64,000 bases of DNA from Thorsellia kenyensis (lineage in GTDB: Bacteria; Pseudomonadota; Gammaproteobacteria; Enterobacterales; Thorselliaceae), in contig NZ_JBHLXE010000100.1 in assembly GCF_042432445.1 (NCBI RefSeq), positions 1 to 64,000 of the forward strand. The letters are read 5' to 3'. Of the stretch, positions 36,765 to 46,036 are shown in pieces. The notes under the pieces were generated by a model. That model saw only the letters and a list, made by a program, of their open reading frames with translations. It was not told the origin of the DNA and searched no databases. A program made the translations under genes and the position numbers. Position 1 is the first letter of the stretch. Each line of letters begins with the position of its first letter.

Positions 36765-37061
36765 TTATTTAACAAACCTGACAAGGCCTGTATAATTAAA
36801 AACGAATAAAAGACACCTGCAACACCCAATAAGTGTTTATTTAACCGATTTCAAAGGAATTTGTTGATTATTTATTCAGTTCGGGTCACTAATTGTTCCT
36901 CAAATAGCACAATTAATTAACATAATTTTATATCGGCATTATCAAATTATTTTTTAAAGTGTTATTATTACTTTATATGATATATTAATTGAATCATATC
37001 AGGCTCCTCTAATAAGGATGCCTATAAAAAAATGGATTTTTTAACTACAATGAGGTTATTT
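36765..37061. other. Gap between rseC and the MipA-family gene
   Basis: About 297 AT-rich bases with no gene. It should carry the mipA promoter. No terminator with a good T-run is visible after rseC. Confidence 0.4.
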
Positions 37062-37817
37062 ATGAAAATAAAAAAGAATACACTGCTAAGCTTATTTGCA
37101 GTATCAGGATTAATGGTTATAGGAAGTGTTCAAGCAAATGATGTTACGTTAGGATTAGGGGTTGGATATTCCACTCAACCTTACTTAGGCGTGTCTAATG
37201 ATGTTATTCCTTTACCAGTGATCAAATTTGAAAATGACCAGTTCTTTTTTAATACAACTAAAGCGGGTTATTTTTTATGGAATGATGGCCAACAAAAAGT
37301 TAATGTAAATATTTCTTACCACCCTCAGTCTTTTAAAGGCCGCGATAGCGATAATGTGAATATGCGTGCTCTTGACAGAAGACGTGAAACCGCTATGGTG
37401 GGTATTGGATATGACGTCACCGGTGTATTCGGTAAATTGGCAGCAGATGTATCAGGTGATGTACTTAATCGCAGTAATGGGATCATTGCTGATGCCAACT
37501 ATAGTTACCCAATTACTCATGATTTACTCACTTTGGCTCCTATTGCTGGTATAAAATGGAATAGTGATAAATATAATGATTATTACTATGGAGTTTCAGC
37601 AAATGAAGCAAATAGAACTCCTGACTTTAAAGCATATAAATCAAACAGTGGCGTATCACCCTATATGGGCGCAGGCTTAAATTTTAAAATGACAGATAAT
37701 TGGAATGCTTTTGGTATGGCTCAACATACTTTCTTTAATAAACAAATTAAAGACAGTCCAATGATTTCAAGTTCAGGTCAAACACTTGTTGGCGGTGGAT
37801 TAAGCTATTCGTTCTAA
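37062..37817 (+). CDS. MipA/OmpV family outer membrane protein
   Basis: With the start at 37062 (MKIKKNTLLSLFAV; GAGG six bases upstream) the product is 251 residues. The signal peptide ends SVQA before NDVTLG. Family marks include LGLGVGYSTQPYLGVSND, VPLP-like IPLPVIKFEND, YFLWNDG, and the terminal VGGGLSYSF ending in Phe for outer membrane insertion. MipA in E. coli links MltA and penicillin-binding protein 1B, while OmpV relatives are porin-like; which role applies here is not decidable. It is a single gene with its own terminator. Confidence 0.88.
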   Translation: MKIKKNTLLSLFAVSGLMVIGSVQANDVTLGLGVGYSTQPYLGVSNDVIPLPVIKFENDQFFFNTTKAGYFLWNDGQQKVNVNISYHPQSFKGRDSDNVNMRALDRRRETAMVGIGYDVTGVFGKLAADVSGDVLNRSNGIIADANYSYPITHDLLTLAPIAGIKWNSDKYNDYYYGVSANEANRTPDFKAYKSNSGVSPYMGAGLNFKMTDNWNAFGMAQHTFFNKQIKDSPMISSSGQTLVGGGLSYSF

Positions 37818-37871
37818 TTAATGAACCTTAAAATAGCATAATATTTTATTATCTTAAAGTCGCAGTAGCCG

Positions 37872-37918
37872 TAGAAAATGCCTAGCCTTATTTCAAATTA
37901 GGATAGGCATTTTTTATA
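37872..37918 (+). terminator. Terminator after the MipA-family gene, probably bidirectional
   Basis: AAATGCCTA (37876-37884) and TAGGCATTT (37904-37912) form a 9-bp stem followed by T. The complement also ends in a T-rich tail and may serve sixA, which converges. Confidence 0.8.
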
Positions 37919-38071
37919 TTTCTTAATATCAAATTTTAACTGTTTATCATCTCGTCGTTTTGAAATTTTTTTCTCATCAGCCGTTCAAAAGTCGTCTTAA
38001 AATTAATATTATTTTAAATTCCCCATTAAGTACGAGCATATTGCTTAACCTCCAAGAATAGAAATTAAGAG

Positions 38072-38572
38072 TTACTCTTTAATTAATCCACCATGCCATA
38101 GTAGTTCTCCTTGACCCTCATTATTTAAACGAATTCCAGCGATATTTGCGGGTTGGAACATGATAGGAGAGTGCTCATTTGGACATAGTTCTTCAACTAA
38201 ATAGCCCACAAGTGGAAGATGAGATATTATCATTAAGTTTACTTCATCAAGTGATAAAGGTGGGGTATGTTTATATAAAGAGTCAATAAATTCATAAATA
38301 CTTTGAACAACCCTTTGCGCACTACCATTCGGTGTAATTGTTTCTAAAATCGTTGCTTCAATTCTAGATTCCATCGCTTGCTGAACTTTTTCCCAAGTCT
38401 GTATAGTTCTTAGATATGGACTGACCCAGACATGTGTTGGACATAGATCTTCTTGTGCAAGCCATGCACCTACTTGAGAGGATTGCTCTTCTCCATATGG
38501 GCTTAAAGGTCTTGATGAATCAGTGGGTGCTTGGTTAATTGCTTCACCATGACGCATGACTATAATATTCAT
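38072..38572 (-). CDS. sixA: Phosphohistidine phosphatase SixA
   Basis: A 166-residue histidine-phosphatase-family protein (E. coli SixA 161) with the RHGEA motif (nucleophile H8) and second His in SHLPLVGYLVEEL. In E. coli it dephosphorylates phosphohistidine on NPr of the nitrogen phosphotransferase system. It lies 18 bases after the mlaA stop on the same strand. Confidence 0.93.
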   Translation of the reverse strand: MNIIVMRHGEAINQAPTDSSRPLSPYGEEQSSQVGAWLAQEDLCPTHVWVSPYLRTIQTWEKVQQAMESRIEATILETITPNGSAQRVVQSIYEFIDSLYKHTPPLSLDEVNLMIISHLPLVGYLVEELCPNEHSPIMFQPANIAGIRLNNEGQGELLWHGGLIKE

Positions 38573-38590
38573 TATGTTACTCTCAATTTT

Positions 38591-39343
38591 TTATTCATCA
38601 ATACTGTCAAGATCTGCTTCTATAGCCTTTAAATCTGGAGAACTTGACGGGCTTGTTTCCCCACGATTGATTAAAAATTCATTTCGTTGGAAATAAGCTT
38701 CTCTGACTGTAATATAAGGATCAGCTGAACTTTTTAATAATCCTTCTTGCTCTATAAGTCTAGAACGACCATCTACAGCACTCACAGCAGTCGTTCCTAA
38801 TAGCCACCAACCAGAAGATACAGCACTCAAAACAGGATAAAGCGTATCAGCAGCATTACCACCTTCTTGAGTAAACGTAAAACTACCAAAAAGAGGAAGT
38901 ACAACATATGGCCCAGTAGGAACACCATATGATCCTAACGTCGTACCAAAGCGCTGTGGATCAGGGCGTTTTAATTCATCATTAGCCATGCCCGCAACAT
39001 CTATCAGTCCCCCTAATCCAAGGATAGTGTTCAGTAAAAATCGGTTAAAACTTTTCGCACTCGCTTCTACTTCACCTTGAAGCAAATTATTAACCATATG
39101 GGCAGGTTCACTTAAGTTATAAATAAAATTGTTACTACCATCTTTGATTGGATTCGGGACATATTCTTTCCATACGACAGCAACAGGTCTTAACACATAA
39201 GGATCAACAACTTCATAATTGAAACTAAACATCACTCTATTAAATCCTTCTAGCGGATCATTTCTTTCACCAGTTTCTTGATTATGAGACGCACAACCAG
39301 AGATGAAAACAATTAAACTGATTATAAAAGCCTTCACTTTCAC
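38591..39343 (-). CDS. mlaA: Outer membrane lipoprotein MlaA (VacJ)
   Basis: A 250-residue lipoprotein (E. coli MlaA 251) with lipobox ISGC and the conserved NDPLEGFNRVMFSFNY, then LLNTILGLGGLIDVA, FGTTLGSYGVPTGPYVVLPL and DGRSRLIE. MlaA sits in the outer membrane ring with OmpC/F and removes misplaced phospholipids from the outer leaflet, handing them to MlaC. The acidic Ser-rich tail is variable in the family. It is co-directional with sixA and followed by it. Confidence 0.96.
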   Translation of the reverse strand: MKVKAFIISLIVFISGCASHNQETGERNDPLEGFNRVMFSFNYEVVDPYVLRPVAVVWKEYVPNPIKDGSNNFIYNLSEPAHMVNNLLQGEVEASAKSFNRFLLNTILGLGGLIDVAGMANDELKRPDPQRFGTTLGSYGVPTGPYVVLPLFGSFTFTQEGGNAADTLYPVLSAVSSGWWLLGTTAVSAVDGRSRLIEQEGLLKSSADPYITVREAYFQRNEFLINRGETSPSSSPDLKAIEADLDSIDE

Positions 39344-39545
39344 AATATAACCTCTTGATATGGTATTAATAAAATTTAAAATAGGGTGTAAGTCGGGCTC
39401 TGTTAGTATTAATAAATAGCTCCTTTTCAGGAATTAAGATTTTCTACTTACACTTGCCTCTACAGTTTAACAGATTATACGCAAATAATATAACCTCTTT
39501 TGACACATGTCAGCTCCTTGCAGACTTGTAATTTTGATAAAATCA

Positions 39546-40946
39546 CTAACTTGATTTAGCCAAAACAAATTCATCAGTTTGCTTTTGAAGCCAAACCATC
39601 CGGCTCATTAATAAAATTGCTGATGTCGTTAATCCTATGATAAATCCTATCCAAAACCCATTAGGCCCCATTGCAGGCACAAACCAATCAGTCAGTCCTA
39701 AAATATATCCACTTGGAAGTCCTATGAGCCAGTAGGAGATAAATGTTGCGTAAAATATGAGTTTAGTGTCTTTGTAACCTCTTAATATACCACTGCCGAT
39801 TACTTGCACGGCATCGGAAATTTGATAAATTGCAGAAAGCACCAATAGTTGAGTTGCAAGCATAACTACTGGAGTTTCTTGAGTATAAATCCTAACAATC
39901 TGCTCATTAAACAATAACGTGATTATCCCAGTACAACTTGCCAATACAACACCCCAAAAAAGACTAACATAAGCACTCATTTTTGCCCTATCAGTTCTTT
40001 TTTCACCGAGTGAAAAACCTACTCTAATCGTTGCTGCTGCATTTAGAGATAACGGTAACACAAAGCATAATGAACTGAAGTTCAAAGCCACTAAATGAGC
40101 AGCAGTTGGCGCATCTCCCATAGGATAAATCATCAAAGTCACCGCAGTAAATAAAGTGACTTCAAAGAAAATAGCTAAAGCAATAGGTAATCCAATCTTT
40201 ATCAATTTCATGATGATTTTAAAATCAGGTCCTCTAATGTTTTCAAGAATGTTTATATCTTTTACTCTAAATGAGTTTTTATTATAGATAGCCATTAAAA
40301 TAAACATTATCCAAAAAGCCGTCGCAGTAGCATAACCACAACCCACTGCACCAAGTGCGGGAAGACCTAATTTTCCGTATATTAAGACATAATTTAGTGG
40401 AACATTTATAGATAATCCAATAAATGCAGTAACCATACTGGGTACAGTAATAGATAACGCCTCATTTTGTGCTCTTAGCACAATATAAAATAAATAGCCA
40501 GGTACCCCCCATTTAATTGCATCTAAAAAATCAATCGCAATTTGTGCGGTTTTATCATTCCTAAGATGCTCCGGCTTGAACGTCTCTAAATAAAAGATAA
40601 GATGGTGGCTATTTGAGAAAAGTATGACTACTACTAACGATAGGAAAAGAGCTAACCAAAAACCTTGCACGGTATTACTAGCCACTTTATGGAGCCTTCC
40701 CGCCCCATTTAACTGAGCAATGACTGGCATTAAAGCAAGTAATATGCCTTGTGCCAAAAGAATAATTGGCCACCAAATAGCGTTACCTGCAGCAATCGCT
40801 GCAAGATCAGAAGTAGATACTCTACCGGCCATGATAGAATCAACCGCCCCCATTCCTGTTTGAGCCAATTGAGCAAAAATTACTGGTATCGCTAGCTTGA
40901 GTAAAATCTTGCTTTCTTTGATTGAAGAAACATTATGTTCTGACAC
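39546..40946 (-). CDS. MATE-family multidrug efflux pump
   Basis: A 466-residue protein with 12 membrane segments of the NorM/MdtK branch. Family marks are KLAIPVIFAQLAQTGMGAVDSIMAGRVS at the N-terminus and VALNFSSLCFVLPLSLNAAATIRVG in the second half. MATE pumps exchange Na+ or H+ for cationic drugs and dyes. Length and N-terminus fit E. coli MdtK (457) and Vibrio NorM. The start is the ATG at 40946. The 400-base gap upstream contains a separate RNA candidate on the + strand. Confidence 0.9.
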   Translation of the reverse strand: MSEHNVSSIKESKILLKLAIPVIFAQLAQTGMGAVDSIMAGRVSTSDLAAIAAGNAIWWPIILLAQGILLALMPVIAQLNGAGRLHKVASNTVQGFWLALFLSLVVVILFSNSHHLIFYLETFKPEHLRNDKTAQIAIDFLDAIKWGVPGYLFYIVLRAQNEALSITVPSMVTAFIGLSINVPLNYVLIYGKLGLPALGAVGCGYATATAFWIMFILMAIYNKNSFRVKDINILENIRGPDFKIIMKLIKIGLPIALAIFFEVTLFTAVTLMIYPMGDAPTAAHLVALNFSSLCFVLPLSLNAAATIRVGFSLGEKRTDRAKMSAYVSLFWGVVLASCTGIITLLFNEQIVRIYTQETPVVMLATQLLVLSAIYQISDAVQVIGSGILRGYKDTKLIFYATFISYWLIGLPSGYILGLTDWFVPAMGPNGFWIGFIIGLTTSAILLMSRMVWLQKQTDEFVLAKSS

Positions 40947-41126
40947 AAAAAATCCTTTTATTTCTTATTTTAACCTATTAATTTAAATGTATTTAAGTCT
41001 ATTTATTCTCTTAGCATGAGAAGTAAATTAGTCTTTTTTTACAAATACACACAATATTGTAAATTCCATGCAATTCTTTATAAAATGCTGACGTTTCAAA
41101 GAGCTATTTTGTGGTTTAATATAACC
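40947..41126. other. Promoter region between the MATE gene and the sRNA candidate
   Basis: AT-rich and divergent. It holds an inverted repeat TTCTC-N7-GAGAA (41006-41022) about 110 bases before the presumed RNA start; CsrB-type RNAs are often activated by UvrY/GacA at an upstream inverted repeat, but the match to the known consensus is weak. TGG-TTTAAT (41112-41120) is a possible extended -10 for the RNA. Confidence 0.35.
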
Positions 41127-41356
41127 ATGGATGACAAAGGAATGTCAGGGTTCAACCTTGTCAAGGTTTTACTATCCACCATGGATGGGGCTTAAGGAGG
41201 AGCCGTTGTGTCAACACTAAGGAATTTAAGGAAGAACAACAATATAGCACAAGGAATGTGAGATATGGATATCGAATATAAAGATTCTAATTATATAAAA
41301 AGAATCATAATATACAAGGATGTCATTTCCAAAACCCGGCTTATGCCGGGTTTTTC
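41127..41356 (+). ncRNA. CsrB/CsrC/RsmZ-like CsrA-sequestering small RNA
   Basis: About 230 bases with no ORF and ten GGA triplets (41129, 41139, 41183, 41196, 41199, 41221, 41230, 41253, 41267 and 41318 as first bases). At least five sit in loops of short perfect hairpins: GACA-AAGGAA-TGTC (41133-41146), CCA-TGGA-TGG (41179-41188), CACA-AGGAA-TGTG (41248-41260), GATA-TGGA-TATC (41262-41273) and ACA-AGGA-TGT (41314-41323). GGCT-TAAGGAGG-AGCC (41189-41204) is a sixth. A strong + strand terminator follows. Repeated hairpin-loop GGA with a 3' terminator is the hallmark of RNAs that titrate CsrA/RsmA. The 5' end is estimated from a possible -10 at 41115-41120. Confidence 0.78.
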
Positions 41357-41357
41357 A
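41331..41357 (+). terminator. Bidirectional terminator shared by the sRNA and ppx
   Basis: AACCCGGC (41333-41340), TTAT, GCCGGGTT (41345-41352), followed on the + strand by TTTTT. On the minus strand, right after the ppx stop, the same stem is followed by TTTT. Confidence 0.9.
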
Positions 41358-42977
41358 TTCTTGTTCTTCTTCAATAATCAGTTGCCATCCATCTACATCT
41401 TTCCAATATTCTTGCTCTTTTTGTAAATCCAATTCTAATAATGAATTTCTAACTAAATAATCTTTGGGAAAAATAAGTCGCCAATGAAATCCATCTATCT
41501 CGACTCTCATACTTTCGGGACGAGTCGTGGACTGTCTTTGATTATTCAGTAGAACACCCAATCGAAATATTTGTAAAAAGGGAAAGTAATGTTTCTTTTT
41601 GTAAAGATTAAATCTTGGTAATTCATCTTCTTTGATTGCTCTTCTATGGAATCTCACTAAAGTAGCTAAAAGCAATTGTTGTTCCTGACTGAAACCAGGG
41701 AGATCCGAGTATTGAATGATATAAGCAGAGTGTTTGTGCATACTCGATTGATTGATACTCAGCCCAACCTCGTGAAGAATTACAGCCCAGTTTAAAATTG
41801 AATCGATCCCTTTTTTATCGGTATTTTGAGTTTGCTCTCTCCAGACCCTAGATAAAGCCTGGACAGTTTCAAGTACTCTTGCAACTTGATTACGATCAAT
41901 TGCATAGTGTTCGGCAAAACTCTCAGCAGTTCTGACACGGATATCTTCATGCCTAAAGACTCCTTCCATTTCATAAAGAATACCTTCCCTTAAGGCACTA
42001 TCTGCATATCTCATTGATTGAATATTCAATGATTTAAACACCCCAATTAAAATAGCCAATCCTGGTAATAAAACTTTTTTTCGCTCATCTGATAAATCAG
42101 GGAAACTGATATCATTAATCGATTTAAATTGAATAAGAATATTTGATAGATAAAGTAATTTATCTAGCGTAATAAGTCCATCAAAATCCCCGAGAATCAT
42201 TAATATTTGATGTACAGACTTAATTGTTCCAGAAGTGCCTAAAGCATTTTCCCAGCCAATTCGATGGTAGCGCCAAGCAATAGAATCAATCTGTTGTTGC
42301 GCCATGATGACTGCTTTATCGAATATTTTCGCATTAATTTTATCCGTTTCAAAAAAACGATTATAGAAACTGACACAACCAATATTAACGCTTTCTAAGG
42401 TTAATGGAGAAAACCCTTCACCGATAATAATTTCAGTAGAACCGCCACCAATATCAACGACCAATTTTTTCCCTTTCTCTGGCTGGGTATGTGCAACACC
42501 CATATAAATAAGTCTTGCTTCTTCATGACCTGAAATAACTTCGATAGGATAAGGAAAAACAGCTTGAGCGAGTTCTAAAAAATCAGTTGCGTTACTTGCC
42601 GCCCTGAGTGAGTAGCTTGCAATTACTCTAACCCTGGAAGTATCAAAACCATCAAGTCTCTCAGCAAACAGTGCTAAGCACGATAGTGCCCTATCGATAG
42701 ACGGTCGAGATAGTTCTCCTGCGTCACTCATACCATCAATTAATTGGACTCTTTGTTTTAACCTAGCTAAAACTTGAAATGAGCCATTGACAATTCTAGC
42801 AACTATCATGTGGAAACTATTTGAACCTAAATCGATAGCAGCAACTTCAAAATGAGGTTCAGTGGCTAAATCGTCACCTTGGACATTCAACGGATTAACT
42901 ACAGATAAAGGTGAAACTGGGGCAATTGAGCTGAGTTGTTCATTGGATTTATTTGCGGTATCCATATTATTTACCAT
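41355..42977 (-). CDS. ppx: Exopolyphosphatase (Ppx/GppA family)
   Basis: A 540-residue Ppx/GppA phosphatase (E. coli Ppx 513). The ASKHA nucleotide-fold motifs are AAIDLGSNSFHMIVAR and VVDIGGGSTEIIIGE, with HEEARLIYMGV and LGTSGTIKSVHQI between or after them. A C-terminal HD-like helical domain starts near residue 350 (RTAESFAEHYAIDRNQVARV). It releases phosphate from the ends of polyphosphate; some members also cleave pppGpp. Length and wording fit Ppx better than GppA. No ppk is adjacent. The stop is embedded in a bidirectional terminator shared with the sRNA. Confidence 0.9.
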   Translation of the reverse strand: MVNNMDTANKSNEQLSSIAPVSPLSVVNPLNVQGDDLATEPHFEVAAIDLGSNSFHMIVARIVNGSFQVLARLKQRVQLIDGMSDAGELSRPSIDRALSCLALFAERLDGFDTSRVRVIASYSLRAASNATDFLELAQAVFPYPIEVISGHEEARLIYMGVAHTQPEKGKKLVVDIGGGSTEIIIGEGFSPLTLESVNIGCVSFYNRFFETDKINAKIFDKAVIMAQQQIDSIAWRYHRIGWENALGTSGTIKSVHQILMILGDFDGLITLDKLLYLSNILIQFKSINDISFPDLSDERKKVLLPGLAILIGVFKSLNIQSMRYADSALREGILYEMEGVFRHEDIRVRTAESFAEHYAIDRNQVARVLETVQALSRVWREQTQNTDKKGIDSILNWAVILHEVGLSINQSSMHKHSAYIIQYSDLPGFSQEQQLLLATLVRFHRRAIKEDELPRFNLYKKKHYFPFLQIFRLGVLLNNQRQSTTRPESMRVEIDGFHWRLIFPKDYLVRNSLLELDLQKEQEYWKDVDGWQLIIEEEQE

Positions 42978-43505
42978 TTAAAAACTCACTAGATATCCTA
43001 GAATCATAAAATAAAATATGATTTAGGGACTTTAGGTTATTATACACAGGAAAAGCAAAGAGATCACTTTTAGTAAGATAAGATTAATCTACTAACTTGG
43101 GAGCAAGTTAATACTTGACTTTTAGCTCATCTTATTTTTGAAAAATAATCATTGCGAAGAGATAATTGTGATACTTTTAATTATTTTACATTTGATAAAA
43201 ATCATTATTTTATAATAACATTCGACACTTTACATAAACTTTGAATCAAAAAAATTTCAGCCTAATTTATTTATCAAGCAATTCATTTTAAAGCCTGTTC
43301 TGTTTGAGAGTACATACGTCAAAAATAACTTCTATCTTTACAATTTTCACCCTTAAACCTCAAATTTATTGCATAGAAATTACTTAACCTTCTAAATAAA
43401 AAATTTTGCAATTACATCAGGGGTACCCAATAGAATAAACTCAGTAAATTAGAATATTCTAGGTTTGAAGAACGCATTACATTAAATTGGATAAATAACA
43501 GCCAT
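42978..43505. other. Gap between ppx and gltA
   Basis: No gene is found. A 6-bp hairpin AACTTG-GGAG-CAAGTT occurs near 43098-43113. TGATAAAAATCATTA (43193-43207) is partly Fur-box-like but has no obvious target. The rest is AT-rich. Confidence 0.4.
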
Positions 43506-43545
43506 AAAAAAGGCTTAAGAATTTTAAACCTTAAGCCCCATAATA
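43505..43545 (-). terminator. Intrinsic terminator after gltA
   Basis: GGCTTAAG (43512-43519) and CTTAAGCC (43530-43537) pair; on the minus strand the stem is followed by TTTTTT. It lies about 30 bases after the gltA stop. Confidence 0.85.
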
Positions 43546-43567
43546 TGAATAATATTTAATTAATCAA

Positions 43568-44845
43568 TTATAATTTACTTTTGAAATCTCTTTGTGTATA
43601 GCCGGTGTATAACTGACGTGGACGAGCTATTTTCATTCCTTCTTCGTGCATTTCAATCCAATGTGAAATCCAACCAATTGTCCTTGAAATAGCAAAAATA
43701 ACAGTAAACATTGATGCGGGTATATTCATCGCTTTTAGAATAATTCCTGAATAGAAATCTACATTAGGATACAGTTTACGCTCGATGAAGTAAGGATCAT
43801 TCAATGCAATGCGTTCTAATTCCATCGCCACTTCTAATAAATCATCATGAATACCTAATTCATTCAATACCTCATGACATGTTTCACGCATCACTGTGGC
43901 ACGAGGATCATAGTTTTTGTACACGCGATGGCCAAAGCCCATTAAGCGGAATGAGTCATTTTTGTCTTTTGCTCTAGCAATATACTCAGGAATATGATCA
44001 ACAGTTTTGATTTCTTCAAGCATTTTTAAACATGCTTCATTTGCACCGCCATGCGCAGGTCCCCACAAGGAAGCTATTCCAGCTGCGATACAAGCGAAAG
44101 GATTTGCGCCAGAAGAACCCGCAGTTCTGACAGTAGAGGTTGACGCATTTTGTTCATGATCTGCATGTAATATCATGATTCTGTCCATAGCTCGTTCAAG
44201 AACAGGATTAACTACGTAATCATCAGCAGGTGTAGCGAACATCATATGTAAAAAATTGCCCGCATATGATAATTTGTTTTTGGGTTGCATGAAAGGCTGA
44301 CCAATTGAATACTTATAGCACATAGCAGCTACTGTTGGCATTTTTGAAAGTAAGCGATAGGCAGTTAAACGACGGTGTTCAGGGTTATCAACATCAAGCC
44401 CTTGATGGTAAAATGCTGCAAGAGCACCAGTTACACCACATAAAACAGCCATAGGATGTGAGTCTCGTCTAAATCCATTAAATAAACGATGAATTTGCTG
44501 ATGGACCATTGTGTGTGTTCTTATATCGTGTTCAAATTTAGAATACTCATCCTTGGTGGGAGCTTCACCATTTAATAAAATATAACACACTTCTAAGAAA
44601 TTGGATTCTTTGGCTAATTGTTCAATTGGAAATCCACGATGTAATAAAATACCTTCATCACCATCAATGTAAGTTATTTTAGACTCACATGAAGCGGTAG
44701 AGGTAAAACCAGGATCGAAAGTAAAGTAACCAGTACTCCCTAATTTGCTCACATCAATTACTTGATTCCCTATACTGGGAGTAAGTAAACTAAGGTCTAA
44801 TTCTTTGACATCACCAATTTTTACAGAAACTTTATTGTCACTCAT
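43568..44845 (-). CDS. gltA: Citrate synthase (type II, hexameric)
   Basis: A 425-residue citrate synthase (E. coli 427). Catalytic regions are intact: WGPAHGGANEACLKM (first His), MGFGHRVYKNYDPRA (second His) and LYPNVDFYSGIIL (Asp). The N-terminal beta domain typical of the NADH-sensitive Gram-negative type is present (YFTFDPGFTSTASCESKITYIDGDEGILLHRGFPIEQL spans it). It condenses oxaloacetate with acetyl-CoA. TTAAGGAGCAACAA precedes the ATG. It is divergent from sdhCDAB with a 789-base shared control region, the E. coli arrangement. Confidence 0.97.
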   Translation of the reverse strand: MSDNKVSVKIGDVKELDLSLLTPSIGNQVIDVSKLGSTGYFTFDPGFTSTASCESKITYIDGDEGILLHRGFPIEQLAKESNFLEVCYILLNGEAPTKDEYSKFEHDIRTHTMVHQQIHRLFNGFRRDSHPMAVLCGVTGALAAFYHQGLDVDNPEHRRLTAYRLLSKMPTVAAMCYKYSIGQPFMQPKNKLSYAGNFLHMMFATPADDYVVNPVLERAMDRIMILHADHEQNASTSTVRTAGSSGANPFACIAAGIASLWGPAHGGANEACLKMLEEIKTVDHIPEYIARAKDKNDSFRLMGFGHRVYKNYDPRATVMRETCHEVLNELGIHDDLLEVAMELERIALNDPYFIERKLYPNVDFYSGIILKAMNIPASMFTVIFAISRTIGWISHWIEMHEEGMKIARPRQLYTGYTQRDFKSKL

Positions 44846-45634
44846 TTGTTGCTCCTTAAGCTTATCTCTCTCATCAATGGTTGTAGCATCGTCATATTCG
44901 ATTGTCTAAAAATTACATCTAATTTAAATAAAAGATCTTAAGTCCTTAAAAATATTCAGCCTAGCTATCAAGCTAATCTAGTTATTTGTTCAGAAACATA
45001 TTTTTTTGTTATTGGATTGTGGGGATTTTTTATTATCAATAATCAAATAAGAATAGCTTTATAGCACAATTCGTTAAAAAAGTTAAATCTCCTTGAACAA
45101 GTCGTAAAATTAACGCTATATACATCACATTTTGAACAAAAAAGTCGTTGCATCAAATACAAAGAAGTTCATTTTTATTACATATATACGTAAAGATGTT
45201 ACTTAAAAACATTAGATTAAGTCAATCATTCAAAATTTGCACTAAGCAATAGAATAGATTGATTATTGAAACAATCAAAAGTCTATATAACACAATAAAG
45301 GATAGGAATAATATAGCTACAACAAACTTTACCTTACATTATCTGATGATGCCAAAATTAATTAAAAAAGTGATTAAAAATATTTAATTAGCTTACATTT
45401 TGTTTTTAAATTGTGATTTATATCACTGATTGACATGAAAGAAGCCAAGTTTCATAGCACTTTAATTGTATTAAATTGTATAAAATCTTATACTTTAATG
45501 GTGAGTTTAATTTTAGATTAGCCGATATACGTGTTAAAATATTTTGTAGCAGTAATCTTTAGGGTATTTAGTGGCAATTATTGTTTATTTGCCTTGGGGT
45601 AACAGTTTTAATCTGTTGATTTATAGTAAGTTTA
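44846..45634. promoter_or_regulatory. gltA-sdhC divergent control region
   Basis: About 790 AT-rich bases with no gene. It should hold the promoters of gltA and sdhCDAB. In E. coli this region is controlled by CRP, ArcA and others. A CRP-type site at 45412-45427 is listed separately. I see no small RNA or repeat. Confidence 0.7.
45412..45427 (+). promoter_or_regulatory. CRP-type binding site upstream of sdhC
   Basis: TGTGATTTATATCACT matches TGTGA-N6-TCACA at nine of ten arm positions. A TTGACA -35 box (45430-45435) follows, and 17 bases on is a weak -10, CATAGC. The start predicted from these would be about 41-45 bases from the site centre, the class II position for activation. Confidence 0.65.
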
Positions 45635-46027
45635 ATGGTAGGTGAAATTTTGAAACGTACACGTCCAGTCAATCTTGATTTAAAAACAATTCATTTCCCG
45701 ATCACCGCAATTGCTTCGATTTTACATCGAGTCTCTGGGGTAATGCTTTTTGTCGGTATCGCAATATTACTTTATTTATTAGGGGTATCGCTAGACGGAG
45801 AAACCGGATTTTTAAAAGCAGTCTCTCTTGCAGATAATATTTTTATTAAATTCATCCTATGGGGCATATTAACAGCTTTTGCTTATCACGCAATTGGTGG
45901 TTTTCGTCATATACTGATGGATTTTGGGGTGATTAAAGAAACGCTAGAATCTGGAACCAAAACTGCCAAAATCAGTTTTATTATTACCGGTATTCTTTCT
46001 GTGTTAGCACTCATTTTAGTTTGGTAA
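45635..46027 (+). CDS. sdhC: Succinate dehydrogenase cytochrome b556 subunit
   Basis: A 130-residue membrane anchor (E. coli SdhC 129): RPVNLDLKTIHFPITAIASILHRVSG at the N-terminus, with quinone-site residues in IASILHRVS, and the heme ligand His in AYHAIGGFRH. Three membrane helices. I keep the ATG at 45635. A TTG five codons in (MKRTRPVNLD) has a better AGGTG site and is possible. It is the first gene of sdhCDAB. Confidence 0.96.
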   Translation: MVGEILKRTRPVNLDLKTIHFPITAIASILHRVSGVMLFVGIAILLYLLGVSLDGETGFLKAVSLADNIFIKFILWGILTAFAYHAIGGFRHILMDFGVIKETLESGTKTAKISFIITGILSVLALILVW

Positions 46028-46036
46028 GGAGCCATT

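Noticed and set aside
43193..43207. Fur-box-like TGATAAAAATCATTA between ppx and gltA
   Set aside because: About 11 of 14 matches in very AT-rich sequence, with no gene, RNA core or promoter placed to use it; no RyhB-like sequence seen.
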